Both the position numbers and the translations under genes were made by a program. From Burkholderiales bacterium (GTDB lineage: Bacteria; Pseudomonadota; Gammaproteobacteria; Burkholderiales; Casimicrobiaceae): a stretch of DNA of 8,020 nt. Where the stretch lies: NCBI GenBank assembly GCA_025354075.1, contig JANXNO010000532.1, forward strand, positions 1-8,020, given 5' to 3'. The notes under the pieces are model-generated. The model saw only the letters and a list, made by a program, of their open reading frames with translations. It was not told the DNA's origin and did no database searches. Position 1 is the stretch's first letter. Each line of letters opens with the position of its first letter. This document shows, one piece after another, positions 1-7,441 of this stretch.

Positions 1-666
1 GAGGCGCAAATCGGCCGCAGCGCCGTCTTCCTTGATCAACAAATCGGCGTTGCTGGTGGCGATTTCTTTCGACGCTTTTTCACGTTCCACCGGGTCGCTG
101 AATTTCACCGCGATGGTGTCGCCTGCTTTGTCGACACCGCCGTACTGAATCTTTTTCTCGCGCATCAATGCGCGAATGTCCGACGCCGAACGATCCGCAG
201 CGCGATCCAGCGCGCCCTTCATGTCGACCTGCATCAAGAAATGAACGCCGCCACGCAAGTCGAGGCCCAGCGCCATCGGTTTGGCGTTGACCTCCTGCAT
301 CCAGCGCGGCGTGGTCGACTCGTTGGTCAGTGCGACGATGTAGTTGCCGGTGCCATCGGCGACGCCGTTGTTCAGGTCTTTGATCAGCGCATCTTTAGCG
401 CTGGCCTGTGCGGCCGTGTCGCCATGCGCAAAGCGCACATGCACGCCGTTGGCTGGATCAAGCCCGGAAGTGGTGACGGCGAGGTTCGCGGCCTTGAGCG
501 TCTTTTCAACGCGGTCAAGCAGCGCGGCATCGAGGCGCACCGAGGGCTTGTTGGTGGACACTTGCACCGCTGGAACTTGCGGGAAGACGTTGGGTAGGGT
601 GTAGAACAAGCCGATCACAATCGCAACGATCATGACCAGATATTTCCACAGAGGGTAGCGATTCAT
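1..666 (-). CDS. secD: Protein translocase subunit SecD (N-terminal part, cut by window edge)
   Basis: SecD is an inner-membrane partner of SecYEG. With SecF it uses the proton-motive force to help pull secreted proteins through to the periplasm. The visible 222 residues begin MNRYPLWKYL and contain one membrane segment (about residues 8-25), then the start of the large periplasmic region, including the family motif GLDLRGGVHFLMQVDM at 134-149. The frame stays open to base 1, so most of the protein (remaining periplasmic region and transmembrane bundle) lies outside. The ATG at 664-666 has an AGGA 7 nt upstream. It follows yajC, as in the classic yajC-secD-secF operon, but the gap is unusually long (250 nt) because a palindromic element sits in it. 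Recognition is confident; only completeness is missing. Confidence 0.96.
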   Translation of the reverse strand, partial: MNRYPLWKYLVMIVAIVIGLFYTLPNVFPQVPAVQVSTNKPSVRLDAALLDRVEKTLKAANLAVTTSGLDPANGVHVRFAHGDTAAQASAKDALIKDLNNGVADGTGNYIVALTNESTTPRWMQEVNAKPMALGLDLRGGVHFLMQVDMKGALDRAADRSASDIRALMREKKIQYGGVDKAGDTIAVKFSDPVEREKASKEIATSNADLLIKEDGAAADLRL

Positions 667-673
667 AGGGGTA

Positions 674-677
674 TCCT
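674..677 (-). promoter_or_regulatory. Ribosome binding site of secD
   Basis: On the minus strand AGGA lies 7 nt before the secD ATG (664-666). It supports this start and indicates that secD is translated from its own site rather than by coupling to yajC, whose stop is about 250 nt upstream. Confidence 0.6.
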
Positions 678-723
678 ATGCTGAGATTGGACGTAAATTG
701 GGGCGAACGCGTGTTTCCCAACC

Positions 724-747
724 GTCGGAAAAAGGCACGCTGCCGAC
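724..747 (-). other. Small stem-loop(s) in the yajC-secD gap
   Basis: Two mutually exclusive short hairpins can be drawn on the minus strand. One pairs GGCA with TGCC (734-737/741-744) and is followed directly by TTTTT (729-733), which resembles a weak intrinsic terminator. The other pairs GTCGG with CCGAC (724-728/743-747) around the T-run. The stems are only 4-5 bp, so real termination is doubtful. If it works, it could trim secD expression relative to yajC. The rest of 667-769 shows only the secD ribosome binding site. Confidence 0.25.
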
Positions 748-769
748 ACGGCGCGCACCCTGAATTTGC

Positions 770-920
770 TTAGGGAGGCGCTGAACAAGTGAGCGAGACG
801 GATGCAGTACGAGGCGTGTGGCGCACAGGAACCGGAATGTACGCCCTGGTACATGATGATTCCGAGCACCACACAACGAAGTAATGTCCCGTCGCAGCCA
901 CTTGAGCAGTGCTTCCCTAA
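770..920. mobile_element. 151-bp palindromic MITE-like element
   Basis: The left end reads TTAGGGAGGCGCTGAACAAG from 770. The right end, read on the minus strand from 920, is TTAGGGAAGCACTGCTCAAG. The outer 22 bp match at 18 positions. Symmetry continues inward about position 845: GACGG/CCGTC at 797-801/889-893, GTGTGGCGC against GTGTGGTGC at 816-824/866-874, GGAA/TTCC at 834-837/860-863, and a central TGTAC-gccctg-GTACA hairpin at 838-853. Flanking bases suggest a target duplication: AATTTG occurs at 763-768 and again at 920-925 (exact, if the element is taken as 769-919), or ATTTGC/ATTTGT directly abut 770-920. There is no coding capacity beyond chance frames. This is the architecture of a miniature inverted-repeat element moved by a transposase elsewhere. 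The ends vaguely resemble IS5-family termini from memory, which is unverified. In the yajC-secD mRNA it would form a long hairpin. Confidence 0.7.
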
Positions 921-1243
921 ATTTGTTTTAGCGAGCCCTTGGGCAGCAGCGCCGTCACGGCATTGCGTTGAAACGCGATCTCCGTGCTGCCACCGACCAA
1001 CAGCGTGATGTAGTTGTCGTCAAGCTTCACCACTTTGCCGACCATACCGCCAGCGGTGACCACTTCGTCGCCCTTTTGCACGGCCTCGATCATCGCCTTT
1101 TGTTCCTTGGCGCGCTTTTGTTGCGGACGGATCAACAGGAAATAGAAGACAACAAAAATGCCAACCATCGGCAACAGCGACAGGAATTCATTTCCTCCGG
1201 CACCACCACCAAAAAGGGACTGCGCGTGAGCGGTACTGATCAT
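917..1243 (-). CDS. yajC: Sec translocase accessory protein YajC
   Basis: YajC is a small inner-membrane protein that co-purifies with SecD-SecF and SecYEG; its exact role is accessory. The 108-residue product matches the usual family length. It has a short N-terminal stretch (MISTAHAQ), one membrane segment at about residues 20-38, the family signature LIRPQQKRAKE directly after it, and a small cytoplasmic domain containing KGDEVVTAGGMVGKVV and ending LLPKGSLKQI. The ATG at 1241-1243 is preceded by GAGGG with a 7-nt spacer. It is followed by secD on the same strand. Its TAG stop (917-919) lies in the terminal repeat of the palindromic element at 770-920, yet the protein ends at about the expected place, so the insertion cost at most the last residue or two. 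Confidence 0.95.
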   Translation of the reverse strand: MISTAHAQSLFGGGAGGNEFLSLLPMVGIFVVFYFLLIRPQQKRAKEQKAMIEAVQKGDEVVTAGGMVGKVVKLDDNYITLLVGGSTEIAFQRNAVTALLPKGSLKQI

Positions 1244-1279
1244 GGAGAAACCCTCGTCAAATCAAAAAGTTAACCCTTG

Positions 1280-1308
1280 ATTGTAGCGGTGTGAATCAGT
1301 TGCGTTAG
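1280..1308 (-). promoter_or_regulatory. Candidate sigma-70 promoter of yajC
   Basis: On the minus strand TACAAT (1285-1280; 5 of 6 to TATAAT) is preceded after 17 nt by CTAACG (1308-1303; 3 of 6 to TTGACA). The -10 lies about 36 nt before the yajC ATG, giving a predicted short leader containing the GAGGG ribosome binding site. The -10 is good and the -35 is poor. A local promoter would make sense because yajC is separated from queA-tgt by two unrelated genes and a stem-loop. Confidence 0.4.
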
Positions 1309-1371
1309 GAACGGGCATGATGAGCAACTTCGCCCTGAACACCCTGTTTCATTGAGCTTGAGAGCAGATTG

Positions 1372-1415
1372 CGATAGTTATCGACTTATGGCCAATTTAC
1401 CGGCTATGCCCAATT
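1372..1415. repeat. Small palindrome and paired direct repeat upstream of yajC
   Basis: An inverted repeat CGATA-gt-TATCG lies at 1372-1383. Next to it are two direct copies of a near-identical 11-mer, TATGGCCAATT (1387-1397) and TATGCCCAATT (1405-1415), with an 18-bp period. They lie about 65-135 bp upstream of the candidate yajC promoter. Such clustered short repeats can be operator sites, but I do not recognise the motif and no regulator gene is adjacent. Confidence 0.35.
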
Positions 1416-1448
1416 GGTCTGGGGCTTCGCCATAAAAGCTGTATTTGT

Positions 1449-1476
1449 TGTCATTCCCGCCTTCGCGGGAACGACA
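1449..1476. repeat. GC-rich palindrome after the MmgE/PrpD gene (dispersed repeat or terminator stem)
   Basis: TGTCATTCCCGC and GCGGGAACGACA pair at 11 of 12 positions around a CTTC loop. It begins 2 nt after the MmgE/PrpD stop codon on the minus strand. No T-run follows on that strand (AACAAATA), so it is not a textbook intrinsic terminator, although it could stabilise the 3' end of the Bug-MmgE/PrpD transcript. From memory, the core TTCCCGC...GCGGGAA resembles short palindromes scattered through many proteobacterial genomes. Confidence 0.65.
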
Positions 1477-1478
1477 TA

Positions 1479-2867
1479 TCAGTGCGCTGGAACCGACAGT
1501 CGCACCAACTGATGCACGTCCGCCGCCGCGCTTAAGCCCAATGCCGCCGCGATCAACGGAGCCAGTGCCGCCTGCCCCAGCACCGGCGCTGCCAGCGACG
1601 AAAACTTGCGCTCCAGATCTGCATCGGTCAAGGGACGTTGCAGCGAGCCAATCGCGTGCTCGACGTGAACCTCTTTGCGCATGCCGTCCTTCATGATCGC
1701 CACCGCGCGCACCTCCGCCTCGTCAATCGTCGGATCAACGGTGGCGACGACTTTGCGGCGAATATTCACCACCGCGTCGCTGGTCACCAGCGCGTCATCA
1801 AATTCACCCTCGCCTGCCTGCCCGAACAACAAGCCCGCCGCGCAGCCGTGGTAGACGCTGAACTTGGCTTCCAGCCCGTCCTTTGGCTCTTTCTTGCCGG
1901 TCAGTTCCAGCACCAGCGAATGCACAGCGATTTCGATGCGCTCGACGTCATCTGCCTTCACGCCGCTTTTGGCAAACTCGGCACGCAGTTGTGCGCAGGC
2001 ATCAATCGCCGGATGAATCACGATGCCGCAGGCAAACGGTTTGTACGTATTGAACGAAATCTCGAAACGCGAGCCGAGCTCATCGGTGATCTCGTTCCAG
2101 TCGCACTTGGTCGACGCCACCTGCATAAAGCCGCGCGGCGCTTCGAGCGCTCGTTTGCTCGCCGTAAAGCCCTCTCGCGCGAGCAACGCCGCGAACAGGC
2201 CCGAGCGGGCCGCAGCGCCGGGGTGGAACGGTTTGGTCATCGTGCCAAACTGCTCACGCAGGCCCACCGGTGTGGACGCTGCGATGCCCAGCGCCATTTG
2301 TGTTTGATCCGCATTCAAGCCCATCAAGCGCGAGCAGGCCGCCGCCGCGCCGAGCATGCCAGTCGAGCCTGTGATGTGCCAGCCGCGATCATAGTGATCG
2401 GGGTACATCGCATTGCCGACACGGCAGGCCACATCTATGCCGAGCACCAGCGAATCGATCACGGCGCGACCACTGGCACCCGTCACTTCGGCCAACGCGA
2501 GTAAGGCGGACGCCACCGGCCCGGCCGGATGAATGATGGTTTTGAGATGCGTGTCGTCGAAGTCGAACGTGTGCGAGGTGATGCCATTGACCAGCGCCGC
2601 GCCCGAGATGTCGATGCGTTCCTTGCGGCCCAGCACGGTGGCTTGCGGCGCGGGTTGCATCACAGCCAGCGCGCGTAACGCGGCGTCCGCCGCCTCATGA
2701 TGCGCGGCACCAATGCCGCAGCCTAGCCAGTTGAAGAACGTGCGATGTGCTTCGTGATCGACGGCGTCGCTCCATCCACGCGACGGATGATTGGCGACAA
2801 ACTCGGCGAGCGTGCGGGTGACAGGAGGCGGATTATGGTCGGCGGGGACTTGAGTATTGCGTGCCAT
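1479..2867 (-). CDS. MmgE/PrpD family protein (2-methylcitrate dehydratase / aconitate decarboxylase-like)
   Basis: The family includes 2-methylcitrate dehydratase (PrpD), cis-aconitate decarboxylase and iminodisuccinate epimerase, enzymes acting on small polycarboxylates. The product has 462 residues, a normal family length. Hallmarks are HTFDFDDTH (99-107) followed by HP (113-114), RGWHITGSTGMLGAAAA (161-177), KPFHPGAAARSGLFAALLA (212-230) and FNTYKPFACGIVIHPAIDA (272-290). By eye, D102, T106, H113, H164 and K212 fall at the positions of the active-site D93, T97, H103, H159 and K207 of mammalian cis-aconitate decarboxylase (recalled, not aligned), so it looks catalytically intact. The ATG lies 5 nt after the Bug-receptor stop with no good Shine-Dalgarno, suggesting translational coupling. 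The cytoplasmic enzyme probably acts on the ligand of the adjacent receptor; the exact substrate cannot be told. It is not in a prp operon, so I do not call it prpD. Confidence 0.9.
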   Translation of the reverse strand: MARNTQVPADHNPPPVTRTLAEFVANHPSRGWSDAVDHEAHRTFFNWLGCGIGAAHHEAADAALRALAVMQPAPQATVLGRKERIDISGAALVNGITSHTFDFDDTHLKTIIHPAGPVASALLALAEVTGASGRAVIDSLVLGIDVACRVGNAMYPDHYDRGWHITGSTGMLGAAAACSRLMGLNADQTQMALGIAASTPVGLREQFGTMTKPFHPGAAARSGLFAALLAREGFTASKRALEAPRGFMQVASTKCDWNEITDELGSRFEISFNTYKPFACGIVIHPAIDACAQLRAEFAKSGVKADDVERIEIAVHSLVLELTGKKEPKDGLEAKFSVYHGCAAGLLFGQAGEGEFDDALVTSDAVVNIRRKVVATVDPTIDEAEVRAVAIMKDGMRKEVHVEHAIGSLQRPLTDADLERKFSSLAAPVLGQAALAPLIAAALGLSAAADVHQLVRLSVPAH

Positions 2868-2872
2868 GAGGA

Positions 2873-3847
2873 TTAGGTGTTCATTTCAATATTGCGTTCA
2901 CGAACCAGTTTCGTCCAGCGATCCACTTCTGCTGCGATAAAGGCGGCGAACTCGCTGCTGGTCATGGCCATCGGCTCCAGCGCTTCTGCCGACAATCGCT
3001 CGCGCAACTCCGGTGTGGCAATGGCCTTGTTGATTTCTTCGTTGAGTCGGGCGACGATAGCGGGCGGCATTTTGGCCGGGCCGACGATGCCGTACCACTG
3101 CACGGCGGTGAAGCCTTTGTAGCCCAGCTCTTCAAACGTGGGGACGTCTGGCAAGGTCGGATGGCGCTTGCTGCCTGTAACGGCCAGCGGACGCAGCTTG
3201 CCACCCTTGATGTGTTGCAACGCCGCTGCAAGACCGGGCATCATGAACTGCGTCTGACCACCGAGCACATCGGTGATGGCGGGAGCGATACCGCGATACG
3301 GTGCGTGCGTGGCCTGAAAATCGGCTGCCAGCTTGAACTGCTCAACGAGCAGGTGGGTGAGCGAGCCCTGACCCGAGGTACCGAAACTCAGTGACGATTT
3401 CTTCGCGAGCGCGACAAAATCTTTGACGTTGTTCGCGGCCACGCCTGAGCCCACAACAAGCACATTCGGTGTACCCGCGACCATCGCAATCGCGGTGAAA
3501 TCCTTCACAGCGTTGTACGGAATATTGCGCATCGCGGGGTTGGTGCCGTGCGTGGCCACATACCCCAGCATCAGCGTGTAGCCATCGGGCGCGGCGCGCA
3601 TGGTCGCCGTTGATGCGATCACGCCACCGCCGCCGCTCATGTTTTCTACGATGAAGGTTTGCCCGAGCGCGCGTTGCAAGCGCTCGGCCACTGTGCGAGC
3701 CGTCATGTCAACGCCGCCGCCCGGCGCGACAGGAGCGATGATTTTTACGGTGTGATTGGGATAGGGTGCGGCTTGCGCATTGACTCGCTGCGCCATCGCA
3801 ACGGCAAGAGTCGCGAGCGCGCCCTGCGAAAACTCTCGGCGATTCAT
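2873..3847 (-). CDS. Bug/TctC-type tripartite tricarboxylate transporter substrate-binding protein
   Basis: Bug receptors are periplasmic binding proteins that capture carboxylates and related small molecules, some for TctAB permeases and many as orphans. The 324-residue product starts MNRREFSQGALATLAVAMAQ, a twin-arginine (RRxF) leader with a hydrophobic stretch and a likely cleavage near NAQA-AP (about residue 26). Family motifs follow: KIIAPVAPGGGVDMTAR (35-51), VENMSGGGGVIAS (67-79), PDGYTLMLG (87-95), IPYNAVKDFTAI (109-120) and, later, LPDVPTFEELGYKGF. The ATG (3845-3847) has a strong AAGGAGG 5 nt upstream. It forms a two-gene unit with the MmgE/PrpD gene, a pairing often seen in Burkholderiales. 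No TctA or TctB membrane component is in the window, so the transport partner is unknown. The ligand is inferred to be a carboxylate. Confidence 0.94.
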   Translation of the reverse strand: MNRREFSQGALATLAVAMAQRVNAQAAPYPNHTVKIIAPVAPGGGVDMTARTVAERLQRALGQTFIVENMSGGGGVIASTATMRAAPDGYTLMLGYVATHGTNPAMRNIPYNAVKDFTAIAMVAGTPNVLVVGSGVAANNVKDFVALAKKSSLSFGTSGQGSLTHLLVEQFKLAADFQATHAPYRGIAPAITDVLGGQTQFMMPGLAAALQHIKGGKLRPLAVTGSKRHPTLPDVPTFEELGYKGFTAVQWYGIVGPAKMPPAIVARLNEEINKAIATPELRERLSAEALEPMAMTSSEFAAFIAAEVDRWTKLVRERNIEMNT

Positions 3848-3852
3848 GGTGG

Positions 3853-3859
3853 CCTCCTT
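3853..3859 (-). promoter_or_regulatory. Strong ribosome binding site of the Bug receptor gene
   Basis: AAGGAGG on the minus strand, 5 nt before the ATG, is a full Shine-Dalgarno match, stronger than that of the other genes here. It fixes the start and fits a highly translated periplasmic receptor followed by a coupled enzyme gene. Confidence 0.75.
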
Positions 3860-3945
3860 ACTACTTTTTTACTGCGTTACTGCGGGCTGGATTGTGCCGT
3901 GTTGTGCGCTCGATTTGCGTGCCGAGTATCGAAATCGTCGCTTAA

Positions 3946-4013
3946 TGTGGGAGCGGTGCCACCGCGAATGCTGACAGTGAAGGGGAGGCCGTCGCGGTGT
4001 TACCGCTCCCACA
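3946..4013. repeat. REP doublet (REPIN-like) between tgt and the Bug gene
   Basis: Two 22-nt units in inverted orientation flank a 24-nt spacer. The left unit (3946-3967) is TGTGGGAGCGG-TGC-CACCGCGA. The right unit, read on the minus strand (4013-3992), is TGTGGGAGCGG-TAA-CACCGCGA; they agree at 20 of 22 positions. Each unit has the REP layout: a GTGGGA head, then a small GCGGT...ACCGC hairpin. The pair can also fold into one long hairpin. From memory, GTGGGAGCGG...CCGCGA is a well-known REP class in Pseudomonas and Xanthomonadaceae, mobilised by RAYT (TnpA-REP) transposases; no RAYT gene is in the window. It begins 8 nt after the tgt stop and may act as an mRNA-stabilising or attenuating stem. 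The rest of 3848-4020 shows no convincing promoter. Confidence 0.85.
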
Positions 4014-4020
4014 AAAAATG

Positions 4021-6173
<2,153 letters not shown>

Positions 6174-6282
6174 GTGGGGCACTTTACTGGCGCTCCAGAG
6201 TGAAAATTTGATCGGAACGGTGCGCATCTACCGACGGCGATACGCAACCAGCTCCGAATTTTAAGTCACGATGCGCGAACGC

Positions 6283-7188
6283 CTATTTCTGCACAGGCGC
6301 AGGCATCTTTTTGACCGGGCCGATGTCAACTGAGCCTTCCTTGTCAACGACTAAACGCCGTGCCGCGCTCTCGACAAATTTCTCAATCTCGATGCTCAGG
6401 CGCTCTGGCGTGATGGATTTCGCCACGTCGAGCGCCGTAGAGTCACTGTTGATCAGTTTGCGAAAATCGTAGCGCGCTTCTGTGCGAAGAACCTCCAGCG
6501 TTTTGGCGTCGAGCACTGTCATCTGAATGTAGAAAAACGGCGCGACGTAGGTATTGGAGCGATCGCGCTTGTTTTGCCCGATGTCGCGAATTTCGTCGTC
6601 CATCACGCCGTCGGCCCCGACCACGACCTCCCGGTTGGCACCGAGCGGTTGCACATACAAGCCAATACCGGAGAGCTTTGTACCCATGCCTTCGCGATCC
6701 GTTCGCAGCCACTTCGGCGTCACCACCATCACCTCGTCCCAGCGTTCGCGTCCGGGATAGGTTTGCAGCAGCGCCTTCACCCGGCTCATAGTGTGCGTCT
6801 CGCGCTCGTGCGGCAAAATTTCTGTCATCGGCGAATCGGGCGCAAGCGTCATCATCACGATTTCGGCGTCGGGATACTGTGCAGCAACGGCGCGGTCAAG
6901 GCCGCGCAGCACCATCTTGTTGAGCCCCTGATCGGGTACCGAGATCGTGCTGCGCGTGTACGGATCCAGATTGGAGCCTACCGATTGTTTAAGCCGCACA
7001 TATTGAAATTCGTCACCCACGGCAGCAAGCAAGCCGATGGTGCGCGATTTGGTAGTGGTCAACTGCCCACTGGCGCTAGCTGCGACCGGTTGAGCGACCG
7101 ACTGTGCAGCCATTAGCGTCGGCAACATGAGCGCGGCGAGCAGAGTCCGGGCTGTCCAGCGGGAAACGAGAGTAGAAGAGCGTCGCAT
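6283..7188 (-). CDS. Unrecognised exported protein
   Basis: I do not recognise this family. From the ATG at 7186-7188 it has 301 residues: a basic N-terminus (MRRSSTLVSR), a hydrophobic segment at about 16-28 and AQSVAQPVAA, a good Sec signal peptide with cleavage near residue 33-37. The rest looks like a soluble periplasmic domain with alternating beta-like stretches (IGLLAAVGDEFQYVRL 51-66, AEIVMMTL 108-115, DEVMVVTPKWL 151-161, GIGLYVQPLG 174-183, FFYIQMTVLDAKTLEVL 218-234). A helical region follows (about 254-282) and the C-terminus is lysine- and proline-rich (PVKKMPAPVQK). There is no lipobox cysteine; in fact I see no cysteine at all. GAGAA sits 7 nt before the ATG. A GTG at 7252-7254 would place 22 extra residues before the signal peptide and is less likely. 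Its neighbours, a methionine-synthase-like gene and queA, give no functional clue. Confidence 0.8.
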   Translation of the reverse strand: MRRSSTLVSRWTARTLLAALMLPTLMAAQSVAQPVAASASGQLTTTKSRTIGLLAAVGDEFQYVRLKQSVGSNLDPYTRSTISVPDQGLNKMVLRGLDRAVAAQYPDAEIVMMTLAPDSPMTEILPHERETHTMSRVKALLQTYPGRERWDEVMVVTPKWLRTDREGMGTKLSGIGLYVQPLGANREVVVGADGVMDDEIRDIGQNKRDRSNTYVAPFFYIQMTVLDAKTLEVLRTEARYDFRKLINSDSTALDVAKSITPERLSIEIEKFVESAARRLVVDKEGSVDIGPVKKMPAPVQK

Positions 7189-7441
7189 GTTGGGGTTCTC
7201 ATCGCTGATTGCAAAGTCAATGATGAGTGTCGCTGACCAACGTTGCAAACTCACGTCTGTTGCGACGAGCCGCGCGTTTTACGGGGCGAGTCACGGAAAC
7301 GTGATCTTCACCCGCCAGACGCATCAGCCTTTTCGGTCAATGGTCTGTTCTACGAGGGTTACACACTCATACAGCGATGAGTCGACTATTTCGCTTTTCC
7401 CACGTTTGCCCACATTTACCGGGCATTCACAAGGAAAGCTG
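7189..7441. other. Intergenic region, no confident signal
   Basis: This 253-bp gap separates the MetE-like gene from the exported-protein gene. It holds a few small stems without T-runs: TCACG-gaaa-CGTGA (7291-7304), ACTCAT-acagcg-ATGAGT (7365-7382) and TGCCC/GGGCA (7407-7411/7421-7425). The last is nearest the MetE-like stop and could be a weak 3' end. The 10-mer CTCATCGCTG at 7198-7207 recurs inverted as CAGCGATGAG at 7372-7381. TTGACT on the minus strand (7220-7215) has no matching -10. I cannot assign a promoter or terminator. Confidence 0.3.

Noticed and set aside
663..872. Short minus-strand open frames inside the palindromic element (663-872, 676-876) and a plus-strand one at 802-1008
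   Set aside because: They run through the inverted-repeat DNA and into flanking sequence, overlap secD or yajC, and have no protein features beyond chance.
1638..2504. Long plus-strand open frame (288 codons) opposite the MmgE/PrpD gene
   Set aside because: It is antisense to a clearly recognised gene. Its product is rich in arginine, histidine and alanine without family motifs, typical of a mirror frame in GC-rich DNA.
3946..4020. REP doublet read as an intrinsic terminator of tgt
   Set aside because: On the transcribed (minus) strand the T-run precedes the hairpin rather than following it, so it lacks the layout of an intrinsic terminator. The REP doublet reading explains the sequence better.
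6174..6227. Upstream ATG start of queA (18 more residues)
   Set aside because: QueA proteins normally begin just before the SDFDYxLPxELIA motif, and no clear ribosome binding site supports the longer form.
7192..7220. TTGACT as the -35 of a promoter for the exported-protein gene
   Set aside because: No TATAAT-like hexamer lies 16-18 nt downstream on the minus strand.
7189..7254. GTG start of the exported protein (22 more residues)
   Set aside because: The internal ATG gives a well-formed signal peptide and has GAGAA 7 nt upstream, while the longer form buries the signal peptide.
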